NCBI GenBank assembly: GCA_016928305.1
Contig: JAFGKY010000123.1
Coordinates: forward strand, 1-34,320
Direction of reading: 5' to 3'
Origin: Bacteroidales bacterium
GTDB taxonomy: Bacteria > Bacteroidota > Bacteroidia > Bacteroidales > UBA10428
DNA length: 34,320 nucleotides
This document shows, one piece after another, positions 17,393 to 24,549 of the stretch (position 1 is its first letter; each line of letters opens with the position of its first letter). The translations under genes were made by a program, and so were the position numbers. The notes under the pieces are model-generated. The model saw only the letters and a program-made list of their open reading frames with translations. It searched no databases and was not told the origin of the DNA.

Positions 17393-17659
17393 ATGAACCA
17401 GTTTCTGAACATAGCGCTATACGTACAAATTGCCCTTTGTTTTTTCTGCCTGTACAGGATTATAAAGGGTCCTACAATACCTGACAGAATGGTAGGGATT
17501 GACATATTCGGGATTCTGGTAGTGGGTATCTGTGTGATCATAGCCGTACTGACAGACAGGATGTTTATTATCGACATTGGTATTGCCTGGATCATATTGA
17601 GTTTCATAGGAACCTTAACACTTGCAAAATACCTTGGAGGGAAAAAGCTAAATGAATGA
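17393..17659 (+). CDS. mrpF: Na+/H+ antiporter subunit MrpF (MbhB-like)
   Basis: An 88-residue protein with three helices. The MrpF signature RIIKGPTIPDRMVGIDIFG and the aspartate-containing helix FIIDIGIAWIILSFIGTL are clear. The stop (17657-17659) lies inside the start of mrpG, overlapping by 8 bases, so translation is probably coupled. Confidence 0.93.
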   Translation: MNQFLNIALYVQIALCFFCLYRIIKGPTIPDRMVGIDIFGILVVGICVIIAVLTDRMFIIDIGIAWIILSFIGTLTLAKYLGGKKLNE

Positions 17660-17993
17660 CATTATCTTTAAAATATTGATATCCATAGGAGTGATTTTCA
17701 ACCTTTTCGGTTGTATCGGCCTTATCAGGCTCCCGGATGTATATAATCGCCTGCAGTCAGCAACAAAATGTGTCACACTGGGCACATGCAGCATTCTATT
17801 GAGCCTGGTTTTCAAATATGGATTCTCGGAAATCGGTATGAAGGGCATTATTGCCATCCCATTATTGTTCTTTGCAGCAACTGTGGCGGCCCATGCCCTT
17901 GTTAAAGGAGCACACTCTTTTGGTGTAAAGTTGGGCGATCAGAGTGTGATTGACGAGTATGAAAAAGATAAGGAGAAGAAATCGAAGAAATAA
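17652..17993 (+). CDS. mrpG: Na+/H+ antiporter subunit MrpG (MbhC-like)
   Basis: A 113-residue protein with three helices. The MrpG features GCIGLIRLPDVYNRLQSATKCVTLG and AIPLLFFAATVAAHALVKGAH are easily seen in sequence (residues about 20-45 and 70-90). The C-terminus is highly charged (DEYEKDKEKKSKK). It closes the canonical Mrp order and is followed after 5 bases by the NuoI-like gene. Confidence 0.93.
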   Translation: MNDIIFKILISIGVIFNLFGCIGLIRLPDVYNRLQSATKCVTLGTCSILLSLVFKYGFSEIGMKGIIAIPLLFFAATVAAHALVKGAHSFGVKLGDQSVIDEYEKDKEKKSKK

Positions 17994-17998
17994 TAATA

Positions 17999-18607
17999 AT
18001 GAAATACCCAAAAATAAGAGAGATTGGTGAAGCGCTGGTATCGCTGTTTTCACCTGCTTATACAACGGCATTTCCGGCAAAACCGCACATTCCGTTTGAT
18101 AATTTCAGGGGTAAGCCGGTTGTTGATGACGCAAACTGTGTGGGGTGTGAGACCTGTGCCAATGTTTGTCCTTCAGGGGCAATTACCTTCAGGGATGATA
18201 CAGAAAAAAAGATCCGCATTATTGAGAGAAATTATGGTTTGTGTATTTTTTGCGGTCAGTGCCAGGAGCATTGTATTACACAAAAGGGAGTCAAACTCAG
18301 CGATAAAATTTATGACATGGCTACTTTTAACAGGAACGACCTGGTTGAGAAACAGGAAAAGGAGCTTGTTATCTGTAAAGGTTGCGGGGCAGTGATAACC
18401 ACCAGGGAGCACCTGCATTTCATTCATGATAAGCTTGGACCTGCAGCCTATTCATCGCTACTCAACCTGAACATGCTGAATGAAAAGCTAAAACTGGCTG
18501 ATGAAAAAAGTATTTCTGTTGAGGTGACTGACGGATTGAAGCGAAAAGATATGTTTAATATCATTTGCCCGAACTGTTTGCGCAAAGTACTTATAAAATC
18601 CCTATGA
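17999..18607 (+). CDS. NuoI-like polyferredoxin subunit with C-terminal zinc-ribbon-like cysteines (MbhN/HycF type)
   Basis: A 202-residue subunit. Two [4Fe-4S] motifs, C47/C50/C53/C57 and C82/C85/C88/C92, correspond to the NuoI/MbhN clusters that feed the small subunit. The second motif lacks the usual proline after its last cysteine (HCIT). After them come two further CxxC pairs, C126/C129 and C190/C193, about 60 residues apart, which could bind a zinc ion or another cluster, as in HycF-like proteins. The gene stands apart from the NuoH/B/C/D genes, after the whole Mrp set. It is the expected docking point for ferredoxin or for the upstream flavin module. Confidence 0.9.
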   Translation: MKYPKIREIGEALVSLFSPAYTTAFPAKPHIPFDNFRGKPVVDDANCVGCETCANVCPSGAITFRDDTEKKIRIIERNYGLCIFCGQCQEHCITQKGVKLSDKIYDMATFNRNDLVEKQEKELVICKGCGAVITTREHLHFIHDKLGPAAYSSLLNLNMLNEKLKLADEKSISVEVTDGLKRKDMFNIICPNCLRKVLIKSL

Positions 18608-18611
18608 AAAG

Positions 18612-19073
18612 TTGCAGAAAGCATTGAAACAGTTGATTGCCAGCAATACACTTAAACTGTTCGTTGGTATTGGCAATGTGTTGCGAAGTGATGATGGCGT
18701 TGGTGTTTATATTGCACAGCGAATCAAGGAAAGAGATAAAATTAAAGTACTGGTTGTTGAAGTTTCCATTGAAAACTATATCGGGGCCATTAACGCAATC
18801 CATCCGGATGAAATCATCCTGATCGATGCAGTTAATTTCAACAGGGATCCGGGATATTTTGCACTGCATTCCCCCGAAATATTATTGGACTATACAACCA
18901 ATACACACAATATTTCACTGAAAAAACTTGTGGGCTTTTTTAAATCTAATGTCTGGATACTGGGTATTCAACCTGAATTTGTTTCCTTTGGTGAAGGCAT
19001 TTCCCCCCGTGTCGGACATGCAGCAGATGAGATAATAGCATTGATCAATTCAGGTTCGTTTCATGGCCGTTGA
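18612..19073 (+). CDS. Hydrogenase maturation endopeptidase for the group 4 large subunit (HycI/HyaD family)
   Basis: A 153-residue member of the M52 peptidase family that trims the C-terminus of the [NiFe] large subunit after nickel insertion. The motif GIGNVLRSDDGVG is at residues 19-31, with later candidate nickel ligands Asp in LIDAVNF and His in NTHNISL. An ATG overlaps the preceding stop (ATGA at 18604) but its frame ends after seven codons, so TTG 18612 is the best start. As last gene of the operon, its substrate is most likely the large subunit at 10890-12089. It differs clearly from the hox-linked endopeptidase at 22051-22515. Confidence 0.87.
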   Translation: MQKALKQLIASNTLKLFVGIGNVLRSDDGVGVYIAQRIKERDKIKVLVVEVSIENYIGAINAIHPDEIILIDAVNFNRDPGYFALHSPEILLDYTTNTHNISLKKLVGFFKSNVWILGIQPEFVSFGEGISPRVGHAADEIIALINSGSFHGR

Positions 19074-19150
19074 ACCATACAGGTGAAATTTTACTGAAAG
19101 GGTGAAATAATAAAATGCTTGCAACGATACAATAAACAAGCACCAGGTTT

Positions 19151-19168
19151 TTGTTACATTTTTCACTA
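19151..19168 (+). promoter_or_regulatory. Candidate degenerate Rex operator upstream of the zinc-ribbon gene
   Basis: TTGTTACATTTTTCACTA fits the 18-bp layout of a Rex site: left half TTGTTAC and right half TTCACTA, each off by one or two bases from TTGTGAA/TTCACAA. It lies 70 bases before the next gene. It is much weaker than 27132-27149 and could be chance in AT-rich DNA. Confidence 0.3.
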
Positions 19169-19237
19169 TTTTCTTTGAAAATGCTATAAGTTATCGTATA
19201 TTATCCATGCCAAACAAAACAATAAGGAGAGATTTCC

Positions 19238-19663
19238 ATGACTAAGAACCTTATTTCATTAAAAGTAAAGTGCCCTCATTGTAATAAATCATTGATGGAT
19301 TATACACACTTTCTGAATGCCAAGCCAAGTATTAAACTTCATATTGAAGTCAAGGACATGCATGGCACAATCAATCTTTGTTCAAGCTATGGTTGCTACG
19401 AAAAAGTCAGCACAGTTGAACTCGTTGAAAATGAAATTGCCACATTATCCTGTCCACACTGTAAAAAAGAGTTGCCAAGTCCTTCAAAATGTGGAGATTG
19501 TGGTGCCCCGCTTGTCGGTTTTGACCTGGAGAAGGGAGGGAAAGTCCATGTATGTTCCCGCATTGGCTGCAAGAAGCATTACGTTACCTTTGAAGACATA
19601 TACGATACGCTGACGCAGTTTTACAATGAATATGATTATGGAGCACATGATTCTGATTTCTGA
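19238..19663 (+). CDS. Unknown protein with duplicated zinc-ribbon-like modules
   Basis: A 141-residue protein with ten cysteines in five pairs: C12/C15 (CPHC), C48/C53 (CSSYGC), C72/C75 (CPHC), C85/C88 (CGDC) and C106/C111 (CSRIGC). Two halves are similar: each has a CPHC pair followed by a C-x4-C pair near the segments INLCSSYGC and VHVCSRIGC, suggesting an internal duplication. No membrane helix or signal peptide. Unusually for this genome an AAGGAGA sequence stands 8-9 bases before the ATG, a good Shine-Dalgarno. It follows the hydrogenase operon after 164 bases, with a possible Rex-like site between. Metal binding is likely; function is unknown to me. Confidence 0.75.
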   Translation: MTKNLISLKVKCPHCNKSLMDYTHFLNAKPSIKLHIEVKDMHGTINLCSSYGCYEKVSTVELVENEIATLSCPHCKKELPSPSKCGDCGAPLVGFDLEKGGKVHVCSRIGCKKHYVTFEDIYDTLTQFYNEYDYGAHDSDF

Positions 19664-19755
19664 TCGGTAATCTGAATGCTTCGGGATGATCGACAACGAA
19701 AACGAAAAATTGCAGTTATCTCATAACCAACATCTTCTGAGAGGATAATGGGTAA

Positions 19756-19773
19756 CCGGGTCATAAAACCCGG
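19756..19773. terminator. Hairpin between convergent genes, possible terminator
   Basis: CCGGGT (19756-19761) and ACCCGG (19768-19773) pair exactly around a 6-base loop in the gap between the convergent zinc-ribbon and lipoprotein genes. Neither strand has a strong T-run after it, so termination is a guess from position. Confidence 0.4.
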
Positions 19774-19787
19774 ATGTTTCGATTCAA

Positions 19788-20681
19788 TTATCCAACGATA
19801 TCAGCTCTTATGGTTTGGATGTGTTTTTCAATTTCCCCTACCTTCAGCAGCAGTTCATTCACCGTTCTTTTACCTGCTGATGAATCCGGATTAAAATCTC
19901 CTTTGACTTTAACTTCAAATGTATTAAAAACAACCTGAAGGTCATTGAGTTGCAGCATAATTTCGGCGATAACCGGATCACTTTCATAATTCTGAAGCAT
20001 TTCCCTGAGATTGACAAGCGAGTATTTTTGTTCGGCCAGTCTTTCAATAATCTCAAAATCACGAGTTGTCTTTGCAATGTCGATAGCAATATAAATGGCT
20101 TCTATCCATCCTCCCAGGATAATCTGTGCGGCCGCGCTGTACCGTTCATTTTCTTTGAGGTAAGAATTCGCAGACATATATACTTCATTGGCGATTTTGA
20201 TCAATGAATCTTTATTGCTGATATTTCTGTCAAAACGCCTCGCGGTGTTTTCAAAATAGTCAGCCGGAATTCCCAATTCTTCTGCCAATTTCTGCATTGC
20301 ATTAAAATACCGGCTGGCTGTTTCAATTTGTTCGAATACCCTTGTGTAGCTCAGATCAACAGCATAAACACCCAGGTTCAGGGCCTTTTTCGAGCTGGTG
20401 GTATAATCCGATATTTTATCAGACGAATTAAGCAATGTCTGATTAAATGCTGCTCCCGCAGCGTCAAACAGGGAAGACATTTCAACAGAAAGATACATGT
20501 TATAAAAAATCGGGAGTCCTTCACCTACAGTATCGTAACGGCCGATGTATGGTTTGGTTTCCCTGAGATCGATGCTGTCAATTTCGGATAAGCCTGTATC
20601 TTTTTTTGCTGCATTCTTACAACTGATGAACAGCAACGAACCAAGCACTGTCATAAAACCAATGAGATATATCTTTTTCAT
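19788..20681 (-). CDS. Predicted lipoprotein of unknown function
   Basis: A protein of about 297 residues. ATG 20681 gives a clean lipoprotein signal, MKKIYLIGFMTVLGSLLFISC, with the lipobox cysteine at 21; the frame opens slightly earlier at TTG 20690. The mature part is mostly helical and cysteine-free, with segments such as ALNLGVYAVDLSYTRVFEQ and a C-terminal helix ending in IQTIRADIVG. I do not recognise a catalytic motif. It is presumably anchored at the inner leaflet of the outer membrane or the inner membrane facing the periplasm. It follows the DHODH-like gene on the same strand after about 280 bases, so a shared transcript is uncertain. Confidence 0.8.
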   Translation of the reverse strand: MKKIYLIGFMTVLGSLLFISCKNAAKKDTGLSEIDSIDLRETKPYIGRYDTVGEGLPIFYNMYLSVEMSSLFDAAGAAFNQTLLNSSDKISDYTTSSKKALNLGVYAVDLSYTRVFEQIETASRYFNAMQKLAEELGIPADYFENTARRFDRNISNKDSLIKIANEVYMSANSYLKENERYSAAAQIILGGWIEAIYIAIDIAKTTRDFEIIERLAEQKYSLVNLREMLQNYESDPVIAEIMLQLNDLQVVFNTFEVKVKGDFNPDSSAGKRTVNELLLKVGEIEKHIQTIRADIVG

Positions 20682-20964
20682 ACCTGTCAATATTAAGAAC
20701 GTAAAGAATTCTTTTTAAGGGCTTAAAGCTAACGATTATTTTATTTTTTTCCAACCGGAGGATGGAGATAGAAAAAGGTGACCGGTAACCAGTAAACGGT
20801 ATCCGGTGGTTTAGCCTGTCTGGGATTCGGTATGAGAATGGGAATGAAAAGGAGAAAGAGGATAAAATAAAGAGAATCCAGGAACAGCATACTGAAAGGC
20901 GTAACATTAATCCCTGCTTCATAAATCCTGTAATCCTTTAATCCAAAGAATCCCAGTTCAGATA

Positions 20965-21945
20965 TTACAGCTTTCCCGCTGTCTTCTTCATGAACTGAAC
21001 CCTTTCAAATGCAGCGCAATTTTCTTCTTTTTTTGAAATAAGACCCCTGAAAGCTTTCAGGTCATTATACCCTTTGGAAGCCATCCATTTTTCCATATCT
21101 TTATGAAGCACTTCAAGGTATTCAATACCGTTTTTATACAGTACTGAACAAAGCTGAACGGCTGATCCACCGGCGAGGATATATTTAATCACTCCCGTAT
21201 AATCATGAATTCCTGTTGCACCAACAAGCTCGCATTTGGCAATGTTCGACAACAGGGCTACCCAGCGCAGCGAAAGGGTAATTTCAACCGGTGAACTGTA
21301 AATATTTCCGGCGACAACCGTAAGCTTCTCAATATCGATATCAGGCCTGTAATACCGGTTGAACATCACCAGGCTGTTGATCTCAAGATTGCTTAATTTG
21401 AACAATTCGCGGTATATATTGGTGAAATAATAGCCGACCTTCGCGGCCAGGGGAAGATCGGTCTCTTTCCTTACTTCCCGAACAATGTCAAGATATGTTT
21501 CTTCAATTTTGTAACCCGTTAGTTTCAGGTTGGTGGGAGGAATAAAAATATTGAGCTCGATGCCGTCGGCTCCAGCACTTTTGATTTCACGGGCAAATTT
21601 AGGCCATTCGACAGGGCTGACACAGTTAATACTGGCAACGACCGGTATTTTCACTGCTATTTTTGCTTTTTCGATCAAACTGAGATATTCCTTAACACCC
21701 TGTTCTTTTGAGAAATTACTGACATATTCCAGTGCCTCGGGATACCAGAAATACATGTCGTCATGCTGCAGCAATACTTTCTTATCGACGATGATCTGTT
21801 CTTCGAACAGCGATTTAAGGACCACAGCACCAGCTCCATGATCAGCACATTTTTTAACAGAATCGACAGAGCTGGTCAAACCTGAGCTGGCAACGATAAA
21901 TGGATTGTCGACTGGGAGTCCGAGGAATGTAGTTTTCAAGTTCAT
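20965..21945 (-). CDS. Dihydroorotate dehydrogenase-like flavoprotein (PRK07565-type, function unknown)
   Basis: A TIM-barrel flavoprotein of about 326 residues. Start MNLKTTFLGLPVDNPFIVASS (ATG 21945) fits the family; an upstream in-frame ATG at 21978 would add 11 charged residues. FMN-barrel features include PVVASINCVSP, the lysine in LAAKVGYYF, and ATGIHDYTGVIKYILAGGSAVQ. Where true class 1 enzymes have NxSCPN with the catalytic cysteine, this protein reads LNIFIPPTN, so that base is missing. It therefore probably does not oxidise dihydroorotate and belongs to the dihydroorotate-dehydrogenase-like family of unassigned substrate. It lies 105 bases after the hox endopeptidase on the same strand and may be in that operon. 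Confidence 0.85.
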   Translation of the reverse strand: MNLKTTFLGLPVDNPFIVASSGLTSSVDSVKKCADHGAGAVVLKSLFEEQIIVDKKVLLQHDDMYFWYPEALEYVSNFSKEQGVKEYLSLIEKAKIAVKIPVVASINCVSPVEWPKFAREIKSAGADGIELNIFIPPTNLKLTGYKIEETYLDIVREVRKETDLPLAAKVGYYFTNIYRELFKLSNLEINSLVMFNRYYRPDIDIEKLTVVAGNIYSSPVEITLSLRWVALLSNIAKCELVGATGIHDYTGVIKYILAGGSAVQLCSVLYKNGIEYLEVLHKDMEKWMASKGYNDLKAFRGLISKKEENCAAFERVQFMKKTAGKL

Positions 21946-21972
21946 AGCTTTTTTTTTAGATTCAAGAATCAT

Positions 21973-22007
21973 GATCAAAGATCTAAGATTAAAGATAAAA
22001 GATCAAA
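21973..22007. repeat. Five 7-bp tandem repeats (GATCAAA type)
   Basis: Units read GATCAAA, GATCTAA, GATTAAA, GATAAAA, GATCAAA in the short gap between the hox endopeptidase and the DHODH-like gene. The same unit recurs three times at 33629-33649. Confidence 0.85.
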
Positions 22008-22050
22008 GAAACAAGAGCAATGGCCGTGAGTAAAATGCAAAGAACGGAGA

Positions 22051-22515
22051 TTAATGTTTGTATTCAAGGATTTTATTTTTCAGGAACCCGGTTGCTTCCT
22101 CCAGGTTTCTTTTGGCTTCCGGGGTCATGTCCTGCATGAATTCCCACGCATACCCTTTAATATGAAGTAAGAATGCCGATGGTATGGCTGTATATACCTC
22201 CCTGCAGAGATTGAGGATAAAAGCCGGAGACACAGAATGCATGGTGAAATCTATTTTCGGAGAGGGCATCAATGGTGTAAATGCATAATCTTTGATGTCC
22301 TCTTTTGTCGCATCGGCAAATATTACAAGATTGAATTCCGAAATACGGGCTGCGTCCTCTATGTTGAGCTGATAATTAGCGTCTGTTTCAATACCCTTCA
22401 GCTTATTTTCACGTGCCCATCTTTCCATGGCCTCCGACAAGGCAATCCCCAATCCGTCATCCTGCCTTCCCGGGTTACCATACCCATATACCAATATCTT
22501 CAGTGCATTGCTCAC
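22051..22515 (-). CDS. hoxW: Hydrogenase maturation endopeptidase for HoxH (HoxW type)
   Basis: A 154-residue M52-family endopeptidase. The motif GYGNPGRQDDGLG is at residues 10-22, with candidate nickel ligands Asp in VIFADAT and His in FTMHSVSP. It starts at GTG 22515, four bases after the hoxH stop, so coupling to hoxH is likely and its substrate is most plausibly the HoxH C-terminus. It is only distantly similar to the endopeptidase of the plus-strand operon, as expected for enzymes serving group 3 and group 4 subunits. Confidence 0.9.
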   Translation of the reverse strand: MSNALKILVYGYGNPGRQDDGLGIALSEAMERWARENKLKGIETDANYQLNIEDAARISEFNLVIFADATKEDIKDYAFTPLMPSPKIDFTMHSVSPAFILNLCREVYTAIPSAFLLHIKGYAWEFMQDMTPEAKRNLEEATGFLKNKILEYKH

Positions 22516-22519
22516 ATCC

Positions 22520-23971
22520 TTATTTCGTCTTTCTGTCGATCAGCTTGTTACCGGTATTGTACAAGGATATTTCCAGCGGCATCTGACCCAGTGCATGAGT
22601 TGCACAGCTCAGACAAGGGTCGTATGCCCTGATAGCTACTTCAACGGCATTCATCATCCCTTCGGTGATTTCCTTTTTCCCTGTCATAAGCTTCGTCGCC
22701 ACCTGATTGACAGCCTCATTCATAGGTTGGTTATTGTTGGTTGTTGATACAATCAGGTTAGCCATAATAATCTGGTCATTCTCATCGATCTTATAATGGT
22801 GAAAAAGGGTTCCGCGAGGTGCTTCAACCAGGCCTACGCCTTCGTCCTGCTTTTTTCCTTTTTTGATCAATTCGCCTTCCATAAGATCAGGATCATTCAG
22901 CAGCATTCTTATTTTCTCAACGGAATGAAGAATTTCAATTAACCGGGCCCAGTGAAAATGCATAGGTCTGAGACTTGGTTTGCCATTGTTATAAGCCCTG
23001 AAGGTTTCAAATTCTTTCTGGGCCAGCGGAGTATCTATAAAATCCACGGTATTCATACGTGCAAGCGGGCCAACGGTGTACCATCCTGTTTTCTTTCCGA
23101 TTTCTTTCAGGTATGGAAACTTCATATAGCTCCATGATCTTACCTCTTCATCAATATATTTATAGTATTCCTGGTAATCGACATCATGAAGGATCTTTTT
23201 CCCCTGCGAATCAACGGCTCTCAAAACACCGTGATAAAGATCCAGCGCTCCGTCTTTTCTGACCAGGCTCAGGAAACTTGATGGAAACTCTATGAATCCA
23301 TCAATGATCTCTTTATTCTTATTATGATAATCCTTAAAAAATTCAATTGCGTCCAATGACCATTCAAGCATTCTGTTAATGTTCACGTATTCATCGCCAT
23401 CCAGCAGGAAATCCCTTTCTTCTTCGCTCAGATGTTTATTTATCCCACCCGGGACAGCTCCGGTGCCATGAATTTTCTTCCCGGCAGTAGCCTGAATTAC
23501 TTCCTGCCCGTATTTCCGCATCATCACAGCCTGTACGGCAAGATCCCTGTTTGCATCAGCAATGCCTATAATATTGCGTTTAAGCGGATCTGAATCGATC
23601 CCAAACAATAAATCGGGTGAAGCAAGATGAAAAAAATGAAGGGTGTGGGACTGCAGTATCTGTCCGTAATGCATAAGCCGGCGCATCTTTTCGCCGGTGG
23701 GTGTCAGGTCGTCACCATCTCCAGCACCGACAATTGCGTCCATGGCCTTTGCTGCTGCCAGGTGATGACTCACAGGGCAAATTCCACACAAACGTTGGAC
23801 CAACACGGGCATTTCCCAATAAGGTCGGCCTTTCACAAACCTCTCAAATCCTCTGAATTCAACAATATGCAATCGGGTTTGCTCGATATTCCCGTCATTG
23901 TCGAGATGAATCGTCACTTTACCGTGTCCTTCAACGCGTGTTACCGGTTCAATCGTTATTTTCTGTCCCAT
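22520..23971 (-). CDS. hoxH: NAD-reducing [NiFe]-hydrogenase large subunit HoxH (group 3d type)
   Basis: A 483-residue catalytic subunit. N-terminal nickel ligands C62/C65 lie in RLCGICPVSHH, and C-terminal ligands C453/C456 in DPCLSCATH. A 24-residue tail follows that histidine, the expected endopeptidase cleavage point, and the tail length equals that known for Ralstonia HoxH. With HoxY, HoxU and a HoxE/F fusion it forms a soluble bidirectional hydrogenase coupling H2 and NAD(H). It lies 17 bases after hoxY. Operon control by Rex is predicted from the upstream operator. Confidence 0.95.
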   Translation of the reverse strand: MGQKITIEPVTRVEGHGKVTIHLDNDGNIEQTRLHIVEFRGFERFVKGRPYWEMPVLVQRLCGICPVSHHLAAAKAMDAIVGAGDGDDLTPTGEKMRRLMHYGQILQSHTLHFFHLASPDLLFGIDSDPLKRNIIGIADANRDLAVQAVMMRKYGQEVIQATAGKKIHGTGAVPGGINKHLSEEERDFLLDGDEYVNINRMLEWSLDAIEFFKDYHNKNKEIIDGFIEFPSSFLSLVRKDGALDLYHGVLRAVDSQGKKILHDVDYQEYYKYIDEEVRSWSYMKFPYLKEIGKKTGWYTVGPLARMNTVDFIDTPLAQKEFETFRAYNNGKPSLRPMHFHWARLIEILHSVEKIRMLLNDPDLMEGELIKKGKKQDEGVGLVEAPRGTLFHHYKIDENDQIIMANLIVSTTNNNQPMNEAVNQVATKLMTGKKEITEGMMNAVEVAIRAYDPCLSCATHALGQMPLEISLYNTGNKLIDRKTK

Positions 23972-23988
23972 ATTATGCTTCTTTTCAA

Positions 23989-24537
23989 TTAATCAAATTT
24001 TACAACTTCATACGGCAGCTTCATTTCATCGCCGTTGATCAATGCCACCAGGGCATCCCAAATCAAATCAGCCCTCGGCGGGCATCCCGGAAGGAAGTAA
24101 TCGATCTTCACAATTTCGTGACAGGGAATAACCTTATCAAGAATCATGGGGAGTTCCGGGTCATTGGGAACGATCCGTTCATCGTTGGCAACAACGGTAA
24201 GACCATCGAGATAGGCTTCTTCAATACACTCACGTATGGGGATGCCGTTGCGCATGGCAGGCAATCCTCCCATTATAGCACATTCTCCCAATGAAATAAG
24301 AATTTTACAGTGTTCCCTGAAATCCTTCAGCACATGTACATTTTCACTGTTGCAACAACCTCCTTCAATCAGACCGATGTCACATTTCTTGGTGAACTTC
24401 TTAATATCGTCAATGGGTGACTTATTGAATTCAACCAGATCGAACAGTTCCAGAATCCTGTCGTCAATATCAAGAATAGACATATGGCATCCAAAACATC
24501 CGGCTAATGATGTTGTCGCTATTATAGGTTTACTCAT
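23989..24537 (-). CDS. hoxY: NAD-reducing hydrogenase small subunit HoxY
   Basis: A 182-residue small subunit with a single proximal [4Fe-4S] cluster. Ligand candidates are C14 and C17 (AGCFGCHMS), C86 (GECAIMGGLPAMRN) and C152 (PGCPP). The GGLPAMRN stretch is typical of HoxY. It lacks a twin-arginine signal and the additional clusters of periplasmic hydrogenases, so the enzyme is cytoplasmic. The start is 12 bases after the hoxU stop. Confidence 0.94.
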   Translation of the reverse strand: MSKPIIATTSLAGCFGCHMSILDIDDRILELFDLVEFNKSPIDDIKKFTKKCDIGLIEGGCCNSENVHVLKDFREHCKILISLGECAIMGGLPAMRNGIPIRECIEEAYLDGLTVVANDERIVPNDPELPMILDKVIPCHEIVKIDYFLPGCPPRADLIWDALVALINGDEMKLPYEVVKFD

Positions 24538-24549
24538 GATTAGAATGAA

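Noticed and set aside
18604..18627. ATG overlapping the NuoI-like stop as start of the endopeptidase
   Set aside because: That frame terminates after seven codons; the M52 frame starts at TTG 18612. A frameshift was considered but nothing requires it.
20617..20922. Minus-strand frame upstream of the lipoprotein gene
   Set aside because: It overlaps the start of the lipoprotein gene in another frame and has low-complexity Ser/Phe-rich content; treated as chance.
20965..21945. Genuine pyrimidine-pathway pyrD
   Set aside because: The catalytic NxSCPN loop is absent and the sequence fits the dihydroorotate-dehydrogenase-like family.
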